A stretch of 64,000 nucleotides of DNA. Origin: Corynebacterium sp. Lineage in GTDB: Bacteria > Actinomycetota > Actinomycetes > Mycobacteriales > Mycobacteriaceae. Numbering within the stretch: position 1 is the first letter of the stretch; each line of letters starts with the position of its first letter. The notes under the pieces were generated by a model. The model did not search any database, was not told the DNA's origin, and was given only the letters and a program-made list of their open reading frames with translations. Both the position numbers and the translations under genes were made by a program. This document shows positions 1 through 9,270 of the stretch, in pieces. The stretch is taken from NCBI RefSeq assembly GCF_030532965.1, contig NZ_JAUNKC010000002.1, positions 1 through 64,000 of the forward strand. Direction: 5' to 3'.

Positions 1-1153
1 CCACCTCATGCGACGAAAACGCATGCCGATCCACCACCAACGGCAACACACCAGAAACAACCACATCCGCATCATGACTTGTCATCGCACCAGTAGCCAT
101 ATCAACCGGATCGATCGCCTCTAACAACCGATGCACACCACGCTTCACAGCATCCCCAGTCGCCGATGCTGCTTTCAATCCAACAGCACCAACCTTCTTC
201 CCCACCGCAGCAGCCTTACCAGCCAACTGACTCCCCTTACCGGCAAGCTTCGACGCCGTCGATCCCAGCTTGCCCAACTTCGCTAACTTCGCAATCCCCC
301 CGATCGGACCAGCAGTCGCCAAATCAAACGCAAACTGCCCCCAACTACCATTCCCCGTCGCAGCTAACAACCCCTGCAACCCCAAACCCAACCCTAAGGC
401 CAACGCCCCGAACGCCTGCAACCCCGGAATAAACAGCAAAATAGTCCCGATAAACTGCAACGCATCAGAAATAATGCTTAACCAACCAGCATTCTTATCC
501 ATGAAGTCATCAAGCTTCTGCCACAACTCCTGCAGGAAATTCGGATTCTCCTCAAACCGCTTCCGCGCCTGCGCCGCAATCTTTTGCACCTGCACATCCA
601 CCCCAGCACCCAACACCTCCTTAATCGCCCGAGCCGACGCCAAATCCTGCTCCCACTTCACCCACGCCGCCTCATGCGCCAACCGCGCCTGCTCCATCGC
701 CGCATACGCAGCAGGCGCCCCCGGCGTCCCCGCCGCCGCAGCAGCCGCAGCCTCCGCAGCATTCAACTGCATCGCCGTCGAATTCACCACCCCATGATCC
801 ACCCGCGCATTCCCCCGCAACACCCGCATCTGCGCCTTCTGCCCCTCAAGCAACCGCGCATACTGAGCAATCGCATCCCCCACCCCCACATGAGACCGAC
901 CCGCCACATCCAAATGCGACGGAAACTCCCCATTGACCAACTCCCGAAACCGATCCCCCTCCGAACCCACAAAACCCCCATCCGACACACCCCGCAACAA
1001 CGACGCCGTCTCCAACGCCTGCTCCCCAAACCGACGCCACTTCGCCCCCGCCAACACCAACGCCGACACACTACCGCCCAGGCGAAAATCCGAAACCACA
1101 AACCCCTCAAACGGCGGCAACATCACAGCAGGCACAACAACCCCCACAAACAT
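1..1153 (-). CDS. RHS-type polymorphic toxin, N-terminal part (cut by window edge)
   Basis: This reading frame is open from an ATG to the left edge, so only about 384 N-terminal residues are visible. Residues 20-230 are helical, Ala/Gln-rich and WXG100/ESX-like in character. A hydrophobic stretch (about 232-265, containing FIGTILLFIPGLQAFGAL) and a Gly/Lys/Ala-rich linker follow. Near residue 346 the motif DPVDMATGAM begins, followed by a LPLVVDRHAFSS segment. This is the DUF6531 signature that opens the RHS/YD-repeat shell of polymorphic toxins. Known members export a C-terminal toxin, in actinobacteria often by the type VII route; the toxin tip and its immunity gene would lie to the left, outside the window. 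An in-frame TGA lies just upstream of ATG 1153; ATG 1123 is an alternative start. No good Shine-Dalgarno is seen. The family call is firm, the export route is inference. Confidence 0.8.
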   Translation of the reverse strand, partial: MFVGVVVPAVMLPPFEGFVVSDFRLGGSVSALVLAGAKWRRFGEQALETASLLRGVSDGGFVGSEGDRFRELVNGEFPSHLDVAGRSHVGVGDAIAQYARLLEGQKAQMRVLRGNARVDHGVVNSTAMQLNAAEAAAAAAAGTPGAPAAYAAMEQARLAHEAAWVKWEQDLASARAIKEVLGAGVDVQVQKIAAQARKRFEENPNFLQELWQKLDDFMDKNAGWLSIISDALQFIGTILLFIPGLQAFGALALGLGLGLQGLLAATGNGSWGQFAFDLATAGPIGGIAKLAKLGKLGSTASKLAGKGSQLAGKAAAVGKKVGAVGLKAASATGDAVKRGVHRLLEAIDPVDMATGAMTSHDADVVVSGVLPLVVDRHAFSSHEV

Positions 1154-1416
1154 CAATCAACAAAATACATTGATGTAATTTAATACCAAACCCCCACCAC
1201 AACCACCCAAATAGCCCAAAAATATACCAAAGAACCAAAACCCCGAAAAACCCTTGACAAAACCAGCTACATACAATAAAGAATTGTTGAACTTGAATGT
1301 GGAATTCCGGCAAGCACTGGCTAAATTGGCGACATTATCTACGGGCTTTGATGGCGCACTAGCCGCAACCGTTTAACACAATGTGAGTACCAACGATTGC
1401 GGCTTTGCCTTTGATT

Positions 1417-2463
1417 TTAGGTGTCCTGTGCGATGACTATGCCGATGCTGCATTCCAGGCAGACTTGAACATAGAGATCCATTGTTCCGCAGCCTGGAGA
1501 TATGTCGCTCGCCGGGATCTGCGCAAGGTTGCGCATAAGTTGCGCACAATCAGGGCATTGGACGTAATCGCTTTCCTGCCACCAGATCGGGTGCCCGCCG
1601 ATCATGGCATGATACGGCGGTGGGCCGTAGTTCAGCCACGGGTTAGCCACACCGAATTGGATGAGGTAATCATCAATGTGGAGGACGGGCAGTTCTTTTT
1701 CGCCCTGGCTGGGCGTGTATTTTTGTGCATTAGCGATCGTGTATGTGCCATCGGGGCTAAACCGCACCCACATCCATTTCTCATCGTCGGGGTCAGTAAA
1801 ATGCAACCACGGCACACAGAATGTACAGACTGGTATATGAATGATGCCCGAGATTCCAAAGCGGGCGAACGCCGGGTCCGCACCATTAAAATGGATTGCG
1901 GTGACCAGTTGGTTCCCGCAGGTTGGGCAAGCAAATGGCTCGCCGCCGCCAGCATAGGTGGTGGCATCGGCGGTGGTTTCCGCCCGTCGTAATGGCACTG
2001 AGTCCGGGAAATATAATGGCCGGAACTGCCCGTCTTTCAGGTGCCAATCCGCAGCTATGGTTTCCGATTCGGCGTCGCCGGGCGCCATCGCGATGCAGCC
2101 CTCATCGTCCCATCGTGCGAATGTGTCAACTACCGCAGGATCACCGTCGGCTCCTATAAATGCCAGGTTCTTGACATGCGAACCCGGCCACTTGTTATTA
2201 GGATCGGTCTCGCTGCCGTCCACGTATCCAATGAGGCGATCCCGCAGTTCAGCGGGGGCATCTTTATAAAAGAACTCCGGGATATACCCATCTGTTTTGT
2301 TCAGCGCTGCCGCTGTTGAAATTCCGGTGCTGGCAGCGATTGTCAATGCAAAGGATGATTCCGATTCGCTGGCTGCTGGGTTGGTGACTGTGTCGTCGAA
2401 AAGCTGCTGCGCCTCCTGCATCGCTAACGCGCCTATACGTTCAAACCTCTCATGAGAATTCAT
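1417..2463 (-). CDS. DUF1963/YwqG-like cysteine-motif protein
   Basis: A 348-aa soluble protein. The N-terminal half (to about residue 170) is acidic and featureless. The second half carries paired cysteines (CPTC near 181, CTFC near 217, CPDC near 305, CLEC near 337) that could bind one or two zinc ions. It also carries the signature GGHPIWWQ followed by CPDCAQLMRNLAQI, which resembles the GGxPxWxQ...CxxC...M..LxQ block of DUF1963/YwqG-type proteins. Such proteins recur as immunity or accessory proteins beside polymorphic toxins. Here the gene lies 263 bp upstream of an RHS-type gene on the same strand, so a link is plausible but unproven. There is no signal peptide. One copy of the 11-mer CGTCGAAAAGC lies inside it. 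Confidence 0.6.
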   Translation of the reverse strand: MNSHERFERIGALAMQEAQQLFDDTVTNPAASESESSFALTIAASTGISTAAALNKTDGYIPEFFYKDAPAELRDRLIGYVDGSETDPNNKWPGSHVKNLAFIGADGDPAVVDTFARWDDEGCIAMAPGDAESETIAADWHLKDGQFRPLYFPDSVPLRRAETTADATTYAGGGEPFACPTCGNQLVTAIHFNGADPAFARFGISGIIHIPVCTFCVPWLHFTDPDDEKWMWVRFSPDGTYTIANAQKYTPSQGEKELPVLHIDDYLIQFGVANPWLNYGPPPYHAMIGGHPIWWQESDYVQCPDCAQLMRNLAQIPASDISPGCGTMDLYVQVCLECSIGIVIAQDT

Positions 2464-2636
2464 TATGACACCTTCCCGAGAAACCGTTACTAACTGTTTT
2501 TATTACCTCATCGCACGGCGATTGCTGCGGGCAGGAAAATAATTATACGAAAATTTGTTCTAATGATGTTCAGTGGTGTCAGGGTGGTTTTTTATGGTTG
2601 GTTTGTTGTTATTTTTCTTCACTAAAGGATGTCACC

Positions 2637-3122
2637 ATGACTGTTGTAACTTTGCCCTTGTTCGGTGCCGTGGTCGCCGGAAACGAATACGACACCAGCG
2701 TGGATTTCGGTGGCCGCCCCGTCGAAGCATCGCTCATGCTCAGCGAGGTGGCGGAGGTGGAGGCCGGATCTGAGCTGGATGTTTTCTGCACCCAGTTTTT
2801 CGGCAACTGGCGTGAAGTTATCGAAACCGCGCAGCAGGCGGTGGCCGAGTCCCCAACCACCGCCGAATACCTCAAGCATCATGTAGACGAGCTGGATACG
2901 GATGCGTTAACAGCCATTCTTGGCCCGGACACCCCAGTAACCGAGGCTGCGCTCGCCGAAAAACTTCACCCGGTAACGATCTGGAGCTGCCCGATCGACG
3001 ACGAAGACGAAGAGGTTTATGGCTCAGTGGACTTCACCATCGACGCGGAATACTCGCAGATCAAACTGGCCGTGAACTTTGACAAAACCGCCAATGTTAT
3101 CGGGGTGGAAATGGAAAGCTAG
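2637..3122 (+). CDS. Small acidic DUF2004-like protein
   Basis: A 161-aa acidic cytosolic protein. I chose the ATG preceded by AAAGGATGTCACC, which gives a normal Shine-Dalgarno spacing; a longer upstream extension has none. The layout (LFG near the start, a beta-rich first part, a helical middle with YLKHHVDEL, a late strand pair [20 protein letters not shown] ending in ES) resembles DUF2004 proteins, many of which sit in toxin-immunity neighbourhoods. It overlaps the 3' end of rlmB by 4 bp (tail to tail). It lies next to the DUF1963-like gene and near the RHS toxin, on the opposite strand. Function unknown; immunity role is inference only. Confidence 0.55.
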   Translation: MTVVTLPLFGAVVAGNEYDTSVDFGGRPVEASLMLSEVAEVEAGSELDVFCTQFFGNWREVIETAQQAVAESPTTAEYLKHHVDELDTDALTAILGPDTPVTEAALAEKLHPVTIWSCPIDDEDEEVYGSVDFTIDAEYSQIKLAVNFDKTANVIGVEMES

Positions 3123-4066
3123 CTGGTTTTCGCCCGACGTTGCCGTGCAAATTCGCTGAGCACCACACCGGCGGCGACTGAAGCGTTTAAGGATTCCACC
3201 CAGTCGGTGGTCGGAATCGACATGATGGTGTCGCAGTTTTCTTTCACCAATCGGGAGATCCCCTTGCCTTCCGAACCCACGACGATGACCACCGGCCCGG
3301 TGCCATCGTAGGTGTCGATGATGGCATCGCCACCGGCATCCAAGCCAACCACCTGGTAGCCGTTTTGCTGGAATTCCTTGATCGCGCGGGTGATATTGGT
3401 TGCCTTGGCTACCGGCAACCGCGCTGCGGTACCAGCGGAGGTTCGCCACGCGACGGCGGTCACCGAAGCGCTGCGACGCTCCGGAATCACGACGCCGTGC
3501 CCACCGAAGGCCGCGACCGATCGAATAACAGCACCTAAGTTGCGGGGGTCGGTGATGTTGTCCAGCACGACCACCATGCCGTCCTCACCAGAATCTTTGA
3601 CGTTGGAAATCAGGTCGAAGATATCGGTGTAGGTAAACGGCGGAATTTGCAGGCCAATGCCCTGGTGCAAACCGTTGCCGGTCATGCGATCCATCTCGTG
3701 GCGCGGAATCTCGATCAATGGGATCGATCGGGAATGCGCAATCTGCACTGCCTCGGATAACCGGTTGTCGTTGCGGGTACCCTCCACGATGTACATCGCG
3801 GTGGCTGGTACCCGCGCCTGCAGGCACTCCACCACGGGGTTGCGCCCAACCACTAGTTCATTAGCGTCCGCCTTGTCGTGGCGCCCCTGTTCGCGGCGTT
3901 GCCGCTCCATCTTGCGCTTATGGGCGGCGTGATATACCCGATCTTCTGCTTTCGGGGTAGGGCCTTTTCCTTTGAGTCCCCGTCGCCGCACACCACCGGA
4001 GCCTTTGGTTGCGCCTTTTTTATTGGTCTTGCGTAGCCCGGGGCGATTCGTACTGTTTCCAGCCAT
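3119..4066 (-). CDS. rlmB: 23S rRNA (guanosine-2'-O)-methyltransferase RlmB, SpoU/TrmH family
   Basis: A 315-aa SPOUT methyltransferase that transfers a methyl group from SAM to the 2'-OH of a guanosine in 23S rRNA. The first 75 residues are a Lys/Arg-rich tail typical of the actinobacterial form. A substrate-binding domain starts at [11 protein letters not shown] (about 73). The knotted catalytic domain shows motif 1 ([15 protein letters not shown]), motif 2 ([12 protein letters not shown]) and motif 3 ([14 protein letters not shown]). It follows cysS by 23 bp on the same strand, as in Mycobacterium (Rv3579c-Rv3580c), so the two are probably co-transcribed. The exact target nucleotide is inferred from the family. 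Confidence 0.93.
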   Translation of the reverse strand: MAGNSTNRPGLRKTNKKGATKGSGGVRRRGLKGKGPTPKAEDRVYHAAHKRKMERQRREQGRHDKADANELVVGRNPVVECLQARVPATAMYIVEGTRNDNRLSEAVQIAHSRSIPLIEIPRHEMDRMTGNGLHQGIGLQIPPFTYTDIFDLISNVKDSGEDGMVVVLDNITDPRNLGAVIRSVAAFGGHGVVIPERRSASVTAVAWRTSAGTAARLPVAKATNITRAIKEFQQNGYQVVGLDAGGDAIIDTYDGTGPVVIVVGSEGKGISRLVKENCDTIMSIPTTDWVESLNASVAAGVVLSEFARQRRAKTS

Positions 4067-4089
4067 TTTGTATTTAATCCTTTAGAGTT

Positions 4090-5484
4090 TTAGTTTTGAA
4101 GCGACCACTCGGGGCCGTCTGGGGTATCGGTCACGGCAATTCCGGCGGCGTTCAACCGATCCCGGACTTCGTCGGCAAGCGCCCAATCCTTGGCCGCGCG
4201 AGCATCAGTGCGGCGCTGCAATTCTGCCTGCACTAACACGTCCAATGCGGCATGGGCTGCATCGGTATCAGCGGTTGCGGTTTCCGCCCAGGTGTCGGAT
4301 TGCGGATCAATGCCAAGCACCCCTGCCATGGCACGTACCGAACCGGCGATGCGCTGGGCTTCCGCCTCGTCTTGTGCTGCGAGAGCCGAATTGCCTGCGC
4401 GGACTGCAGTGTGGATCTCCGCCAGGGCGCGCGGCACCGCAAAATCGTCGTCCATTGCCTCGGCAAAACCAGGCGTCCACTCCCCGATTTCCACCGGCCC
4501 GACCCGATCAAGAAACGCCTCAATGCGGCGGTACCCTTGGGCAGCTTCTTGCAAAGCCTCCGGCGAATACTCCAACATGCTGCGGTAATGCGCCGATCCT
4601 AAGTAGTAGCGCAGTTCCACTGGCCGAACCAGTTTCAAAATCTCCGGCACGGATAGCACGTTGCCTAGCGACTTGCTCATCTTTTCGCCCGCCATGGTCA
4701 CCCAGTGGTTATGCATCCAATAGGTGGCAAAACCGTCACCTGCGGCGTGCGATTGGGCGATTTCGTTCTCGTGGTGCGGGAATTGCAGGTCAAGACCGCC
4801 GCCGTGAATATCAAACTCACCGCCTAGGTACCAGGTAGCCATGGCGGAGCATTCCAAGTGCCAACCGGGGCGTCCGGCACCCCACGGGGTTGGCCAGCTA
4901 GGTTCACCAGGTTTCGCGGCTTTCCACAGGGCGAAGTCGAGGGCGTTACGTTTACCGGTGTTGTCGGTTTCGCCTTGTTCCATTTCCTCTATCCGATTGC
5001 CGGAAAGGGAACCGTAGTCGGAACCTGCTGCGGCCACCCAGGCGGCCACGTCGAAATAGACGGAGCCGTCGGCCGGGTAGGCGAAACCGGCGTCGATAAG
5101 CCGCTGCATGTAGTCAATCATCTGGGTGACGTGCCCGGTTGCGCGCGGTTCCACCGACGGTGGCAGCACGCCCAGCTGGTCGTAGGCTTTGCTGAAAGCC
5201 CGCTCGTAGGTGCTCACCCATTCCCACCAGGGGCGATTGTGTTCAGCGGCTTTGGTTAAGATTTTGTCGTCGATGTCGGTGACATTGCGCACGAACGCCA
5301 CATCGTAGCCGTTGGCTAAAAACCAGCGCCGCACGATGTCGAAGGCCACCCCGGAGCGAACATGCCCGATATGGGGATGTGTTTGGGGTGTGGCACCGCA
5401 CAGATACATCGACACATGCCCCTCACGAAGTGGGGTGAAGTCTCGCAATGTTCGGGTAGCTGTGTCAAAAATCCGTAACGACAT
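4090..5484 (-). CDS. cysS: Cysteinyl-tRNA synthetase
   Basis: A 464-aa class I aminoacyl-tRNA synthetase charging tRNA-Cys, of normal family length. Visible signatures are the zinc ligand in LCGATPQ, the HIGH-type motif HIGHVRSG near residue 38, LECSAM near 212 and HHENEIAQ near 237 (zinc site), and the KMSKS loop [10 protein letters not shown] near 272. The C-terminal anticodon-binding helical part ends in [11 protein letters not shown]. It leads the rlmB unit. The usual upstream neighbour ispF is displaced by the PTS operon and a repeat array. Confidence 0.96.
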   Translation of the reverse strand: MSLRIFDTATRTLRDFTPLREGHVSMYLCGATPQTHPHIGHVRSGVAFDIVRRWFLANGYDVAFVRNVTDIDDKILTKAAEHNRPWWEWVSTYERAFSKAYDQLGVLPPSVEPRATGHVTQMIDYMQRLIDAGFAYPADGSVYFDVAAWVAAAGSDYGSLSGNRIEEMEQGETDNTGKRNALDFALWKAAKPGEPSWPTPWGAGRPGWHLECSAMATWYLGGEFDIHGGGLDLQFPHHENEIAQSHAAGDGFATYWMHNHWVTMAGEKMSKSLGNVLSVPEILKLVRPVELRYYLGSAHYRSMLEYSPEALQEAAQGYRRIEAFLDRVGPVEIGEWTPGFAEAMDDDFAVPRALAEIHTAVRAGNSALAAQDEAEAQRIAGSVRAMAGVLGIDPQSDTWAETATADTDAAHAALDVLVQAELQRRTDARAAKDWALADEVRDRLNAAGIAVTDTPDGPEWSLQN

Positions 5485-5652
5485 GCAGAACAGTCTAGTT
5501 CATCGCTAGCAGTTTCACCGCCTTCACCCAAGCGCTATGGAGCAACGACGATGCCGCCGACTAAGGCAGAAGGCGCAATCTTAGAATTTAAGAGTTGTGT
5601 CAAAGCCTTAACCGGCGGCATACATGCCTGACGGCTGATACAGGTTATGTGA

Positions 5653-6156
5653 TTAGTGCATGGTCACCTGTGCCACCGCTTCACCCTCGGTCGCAGTGGC
5701 GGCTGATACCGCAACGCCTGCTACCTTTTTCTTATTGGTGCACACCACAGGTGTCACCAATCGCTTTCCGGCGGAGCGCACGGCAAAAGCATCGACCTGG
5801 ACGAGAAGTTGCCCAGCTTCGACGGTTTCACCGGCGGAGACGAATTTCTTGAAGCCGATTCCGCCCAATTCCACCGTATCCAACCCGATGTGGACCAGAA
5901 CTTCCAAGCCTTCTGGTGTGGCAATGGCACAGGCGTGCATGGTGGGGAAAATGGTCACCACCTTCCCGGCCACTGGGGAATGCACATCAAGGGTGGGAAT
6001 GGACTCGTGTGGGATCACCGCGAAACCGTCGCCAAGCATCCCGGCGGCGAAAACCTCATCCGGGACTTCCGTAATCGGAATCACCGCTCCGGAAAACGGC
6101 GCTTTGAGGGATACCTCCGCCGGTGTTTTCTTGGTTTTCTTCGCGAAGCCGAACAT
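5653..6156 (-). CDS. PTS EIIA component, glucose/GlcNAc family (Crr-like)
   Basis: A 167-aa soluble EIIA-Glc-type phosphocarrier that takes phosphate from HPr and passes it to EIIB. The active-site histidine is in VLVHIGLDTV (about H89), with the partner histidine in PTMHACAIA (about H74). The conserved FSGAVIPITEVPD and PVAGKVVTIFPT blocks are present. It is separate from the membrane EIIBC subunit, whereas in corynebacterial PtsG/PtsM proteins EIIA is fused. The stop of nagE and this ATG share one base (TAATG), so translation is coupled. It is the last gene of the antiterminator-controlled operon. Confidence 0.92.
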   Translation of the reverse strand: MFGFAKKTKKTPAEVSLKAPFSGAVIPITEVPDEVFAAGMLGDGFAVIPHESIPTLDVHSPVAGKVVTIFPTMHACAIATPEGLEVLVHIGLDTVELGGIGFKKFVSAGETVEAGQLLVQVDAFAVRSAGKRLVTPVVCTNKKKVAGVAVSAATATEGEAVAQVTMH

Positions 6157-7748
6157 TACAGGGCCTTCTCTCCTTCGAGTGCCACTGCGCTGCCAGCTAA
6201 TTGGCGGGCGACCTCGTCGTAGACGAACTGCACCTTAGGGCCGATAACCACCTGCACTGCGGTCTGCGACGGGCGGATCACCCCGGCCACGCCTGCTTTC
6301 TTGATGGCTTTTTCCGACACCGTTGAGTGATCCTTAATGGTTACCCGCAACCGGGTGGCGCAGTAGTCGAGGTTGGCGATATTCTCCGCGCCGCCTAACC
6401 CGGCAATGATCTGGGTTGCGGCCTCGGCGACGTCCGAGTCGGATTCCATGAGGTTATCCGATACTTCTTCCTCTTCCGGTTCCCGGCCTGGAGTGCGCAG
6501 GTTCAACACGCCGATCAGCGCGTAAAACACCCCGAAGTACAAGGCGAAGAACACCACGCCCATGACCAGCAGCATCCACCACTGGTTGGCCAGCGGATTT
6601 CCCGAGGACAAGGAGAGGTCAATCGCACCGCCGGAGAAACCGAAACCGGCAGTCCACCCCATGTGTGCGGCAATCGCTACCGAGATGCCCATAAAAACGG
6701 CGTGGATCAAATACAGCAGCGGAGCGACGAACATGAAGGAAAACTCCAGCGGTTCGGTAACGCCGGTGGCGAATGCGGCCAAGGCGCCGGCCATCATCAA
6801 CGAGCCGACCACTTTCTTGCGTTCTGGGGTAGCGCGCAGGTACATGGCCAAGGCAGCACCCGGCAGACCAAACATCATGACTGGGAAGAAACCTGCCTGG
6901 TAGCGGCCAACCACACCCACGACTTCGCAGGCGGAACCGGTCCAGGTTCCAGGGCACGATGCGGCATCGGTTGCGGCTGCGGCGGCTGCGATCGTCTCGC
7001 CACCCTTGAGGAATTTACCGATGTCATTAATACCAATCACATCGAACCAGAAAATCGAGTTCAAGGCGTGGTGCAACCCGGTTGGAATGAGCAGGCGGTT
7101 GAAGAAACCATACAGGCCAGCACCAAGCGCACCCATTCCTTGGATAGTTTCACCGAAGTTGAACAGGGCAGAGTAGACGAACGGCCACACGATGTAGAGC
7201 ACGCCAGCAAGAATGATAGAGAAGAACGACACCAGGATCGGAACCAGGCGACGGCCCGCGAAAAACGCCAGGAAATCGGGCAGTTTTGTGGTGTGGAACC
7301 GGTTGTATGTCCACGCTGCGAGAATACCCACCAAGATGCCGAAGAGCACGTTACCGTTGCCGACAACCTTCCAGCCCTCCGAGGCCCATTGAATCGCGTC
7401 AGCTCCCTCAAGTGCTTCCAAGTCGATGCCCCGGTAGCCGGCTACCGTCTCAGCTTTCAGCAGATTGGTGACCGTGAGGAAACCAATGAGGCCGGACAAT
7501 GCGGCGGCACCGTTTTTATCCCGCGAAAGCCCATAGGCCAGGGCGATGGCGAAGATCAGCCCCAGGTTATCCAGCACCGCCGAGCCGGATTTAATCAATA
7601 CAGCTGCGGGGATGGAATTAGCTCCCCACCCGTCTGGGTCAATGCGATACCCGATGCCCAGCAGCAAAGCAGCCACTGGCATCACTGCGACAGCGCCCAT
7701 GAGGGCTTTGGCAAACTGTTGCAAGTTTCCAAAGACCTTGTCTTTCAT
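6156..7748 (-). CDS. nagE: PTS EIIBC permease, N-acetylglucosamine-type
   Basis: A 530-aa sugar permease. Residues 1 to about 415 form the polytopic EIIC domain. Its block FNRLLIPTGLHHALN is characteristic of the GlcNAc (NagE) branch, and GVTEPLEF is the conserved EIIC loop. After an acidic linker (REPEEEEVSDN) the EIIB domain follows, with the phosphorylated cysteine in NLDYCATRLRVT (about C463). An insert near 285-305 with two cysteines (SCPGTWTGSACEVVG) looks extracellular. It starts 3 bp after the antiterminator gene and overlaps the EIIA gene by one base. Substrate assignment to GlcNAc rather than glucose rests on the EIIC motif and is probable, not certain. Confidence 0.85.
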   Translation of the reverse strand: MKDKVFGNLQQFAKALMGAVAVMPVAALLLGIGYRIDPDGWGANSIPAAVLIKSGSAVLDNLGLIFAIALAYGLSRDKNGAAALSGLIGFLTVTNLLKAETVAGYRGIDLEALEGADAIQWASEGWKVVGNGNVLFGILVGILAAWTYNRFHTTKLPDFLAFFAGRRLVPILVSFFSIILAGVLYIVWPFVYSALFNFGETIQGMGALGAGLYGFFNRLLIPTGLHHALNSIFWFDVIGINDIGKFLKGGETIAAAAAATDAASCPGTWTGSACEVVGVVGRYQAGFFPVMMFGLPGAALAMYLRATPERKKVVGSLMMAGALAAFATGVTEPLEFSFMFVAPLLYLIHAVFMGISVAIAAHMGWTAGFGFSGGAIDLSLSSGNPLANQWWMLLVMGVVFFALYFGVFYALIGVLNLRTPGREPEEEEVSDNLMESDSDVAEAATQIIAGLGGAENIANLDYCATRLRVTIKDHSTVSEKAIKKAGVAGVIRPSQTAVQVVIGPKVQFVYDEVARQLAGSAVALEGEKAL

Positions 7749-7751
7749 GGC

Positions 7752-8687
7752 CTAATCCTTTCGTTTGTCCGGGGTGCGCCCCATGCCGTCATGCACGCAG
7801 CCGTGGAGGAAAACCGCAAGATAGGCGGCTTCACCGGTGGCTTCAGGTGGCATGGTCTCGCACCCTAAAATGCGGCAGATGATCTGCCCAGAAATCTGAA
7901 ATTCGTTATGAAGTTGTCCAGCTATCGCGGCCGCGGCTGCCATCGGCCGGAACCTGCCCGCCATCAGCCGGGATGTTAACCGTGCGATCGTGGATTCCAG
8001 GCCGTCGTTGTGCACCACATTTTCGCTTGTCGACGCCCCCACCGCCGCGCCAGTTCCACCAATCCCCAAACTGCTGCGCGCAAACCCCACCAATTCCGCC
8101 AGCTTGTTCGCCTGCGCCAGTGGCGCTTTCACGCTCACCCCAGTGCGCGCCGCGTTCAGGTGCAGCGCCACGAAACCGGCTTCTGCCTTAGGAAATTGCA
8201 CATCTGAAATCGAATTATTGATGTACTGGATAACCACTTCCGCCGCGTGAAACTCCTCCGGAAAAACCGCCCGGATTTCCCCAGCAATCGCATTCGTGAT
8301 GTGTTCACCGCGTCGCAGCCGCCCCACTGCAAACGACAAGTGCTCCACCAGCATGATGTACACGCTCGGATGCAGCGTACCTAAAATGTCAGCAGCCAAA
8401 TCCACCGCATCGGAGCACTTCTCCACCAACTCCGGATCAAGGCTGCGCAGCGTCTCCAAAAATTGGGCTTGTTCCTTGCCTAGCTGCACGTATTTTTGAT
8501 GATCGCGCGCTTCCTCCACTGGCTGGCCGACTTTTGCCCCAAAACCAATACCCCGCCCCACCAAAACCTGCTGAGTAGTGTCATCCAAACCGGCACTGCC
8601 CGTAACAACCACAGCATTATTACTCAACACTCGAACTATCCGAGGTTGGGGAACCTGGTTGCTACTCACTTCTATAACTACCTTCAT
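7752..8687 (-). CDS. BglG/LicT/GlcT-family transcriptional antiterminator
   Basis: A 311-aa RNA-binding antiterminator. The N-terminal CAT domain (about 1-60) has the family pattern RVLSNNAVVV and VLVGRGIGFGAKVG. Two PTS-regulation domains follow, with histidines in LVEHLSFAV, FVALHLNAA and QLHNEF, where phosphorylation by the PTS normally sets activity. I chose ATG 8687 because the CAT domain begins there; the frame upstream is the RNA leader. That leader contains a matching RNA antiterminator overlapping a terminator, so the protein probably activates its own operon (this gene, EIIBC, EIIA) when the sugar is transported. Sequence alone does not separate the LicT from the GlcT branch. Confidence 0.88.
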   Translation of the reverse strand: MKVVIEVSSNQVPQPRIVRVLSNNAVVVTGSAGLDDTTQQVLVGRGIGFGAKVGQPVEEARDHQKYVQLGKEQAQFLETLRSLDPELVEKCSDAVDLAADILGTLHPSVYIMLVEHLSFAVGRLRRGEHITNAIAGEIRAVFPEEFHAAEVVIQYINNSISDVQFPKAEAGFVALHLNAARTGVSVKAPLAQANKLAELVGFARSSLGIGGTGAAVGASTSENVVHNDGLESTIARLTSRLMAGRFRPMAAAAAIAGQLHNEFQISGQIICRILGCETMPPEATGEAAYLAVFLHGCVHDGMGRTPDKRKD

Positions 8688-8747
8688 GGTTAGACACACT
8701 GACAAAGCGAACCCAACAATACTGAAAAAGATGTGATCCGCTCCGCC

Positions 8748-8825
8748 GGTCATGCCCGAATGTAGTTTCAGTAACACCCAGCAGGAAGTATGACCTTATT
8801 ATAAAGCTGTGAACTATTCCCACAA
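8748..8825 (-). promoter_or_regulatory. Promoter and ribonucleic antiterminator (RAT) with overlapping terminator for the PTS operon
   Basis: Read on the minus strand, a -35 like TTGTGG (8820-8825), a 16-nt spacer and a perfect TATAAT (8798-8803) are followed by a RAT-like sequence at 8779-8748. The RAT begins GGGTGTTACTG and ends GGGCATGACC, close to the GGATTGTTACT...GGCAAAACC pattern bound by LicT/GlcT proteins. Its 3' end is the 5' arm of a hairpin (TGACCG / CGG-A-TCA) followed by TCTTTTT near 8729, so the two RNA structures exclude each other. Between -35 and -10 lies TAGTTCACA, a half-match to the GlxR (Crp-type) site. Pattern reading only. Confidence 0.7.
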
Positions 8826-8981
8826 CGAAACCATGAAAACTCACCCCCAATAAGCCACCCCCACCCCCTGCGCCAGGCGAAAAACCAGAACTCAACCACG
8901 CTATTGCGCCCGCATATTCACACACCTCCACAAATCTGAGCATTCCTTAAGACACAAATCGCAGTTCGCCACCCCGCACCC

Positions 8982-9235
8982 GTGTGCTGCGAAACCGCGC
9001 TGCGGGGCGTCGAAAAGCAACCCACACATGAGGATTCGCAGCACACACCGAAACCACAATCACGCCACCCAAAAATGAGTGCTGCGAACTTTAAATTACC
9101 CCACCCCACAACCACCCCGATTACACAGAAACGCAGCACACCGCCGCCCAGGCATTACCGCCACAAAACCGAGTGCTGCGAAACCTCAAAACACCCGCAA
9201 AAATAAACCCCAAATCACCCGGAAACGCAGCACAC
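8982..9235. repeat. Cluster A: three 65-bp inverted-repeat elements
   Basis: Three elements of exactly 65 bp lie at 8982-9046, 9077-9141 and 9171-9235, separated by 30 and 29 bp. Each is bounded by GTGTGCTGCG (GAGTGCTGCG in the last two) and CGCAGCACAC. Interiors differ. The first has the 11-mer CGTCGAAAAGC at its centre; the other two lack a recognisable core. They fill the space between the PTS leader and the 3' end of ispF. The stretch 8826-8981 shows nothing else I can name. Confidence 0.9.
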
Positions 9236-9270
9236 AGCTGCGGCGGGGAATGCGCTGGTTGGATTGGGTT

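Noticed and set aside
270..1183. Overlapping plus-strand frames (175 and 199 aa), Pro/Arg/His-rich
   Set aside because: They are antisense to the open RHS-toxin frame, have no Shine-Dalgarno and show only biased composition created by the opposite strand.
1254..1282. TTGACA followed 17 bp later by TAAAGA on the plus strand
   Set aside because: No plus-strand gene follows before the convergent DUF1963-like gene; it could drive a small RNA, but there is no terminator to support one.
1107..1313. 68-aa minus-strand frame rich in Phe/Trp/Cys
   Set aside because: It covers the 5' end of the RHS gene in another frame, has no ribosome site and an implausible composition.
6663..7868. 401-aa plus-strand frame
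   Set aside because: Antisense shadow of the nagE and antiterminator genes; no family features.
8982..9235. CRISPR array
   Set aside because: The palindromic units are 65 bp with variable interiors and conserved ends, the gaps are not spacer-like, and no cas gene is near.
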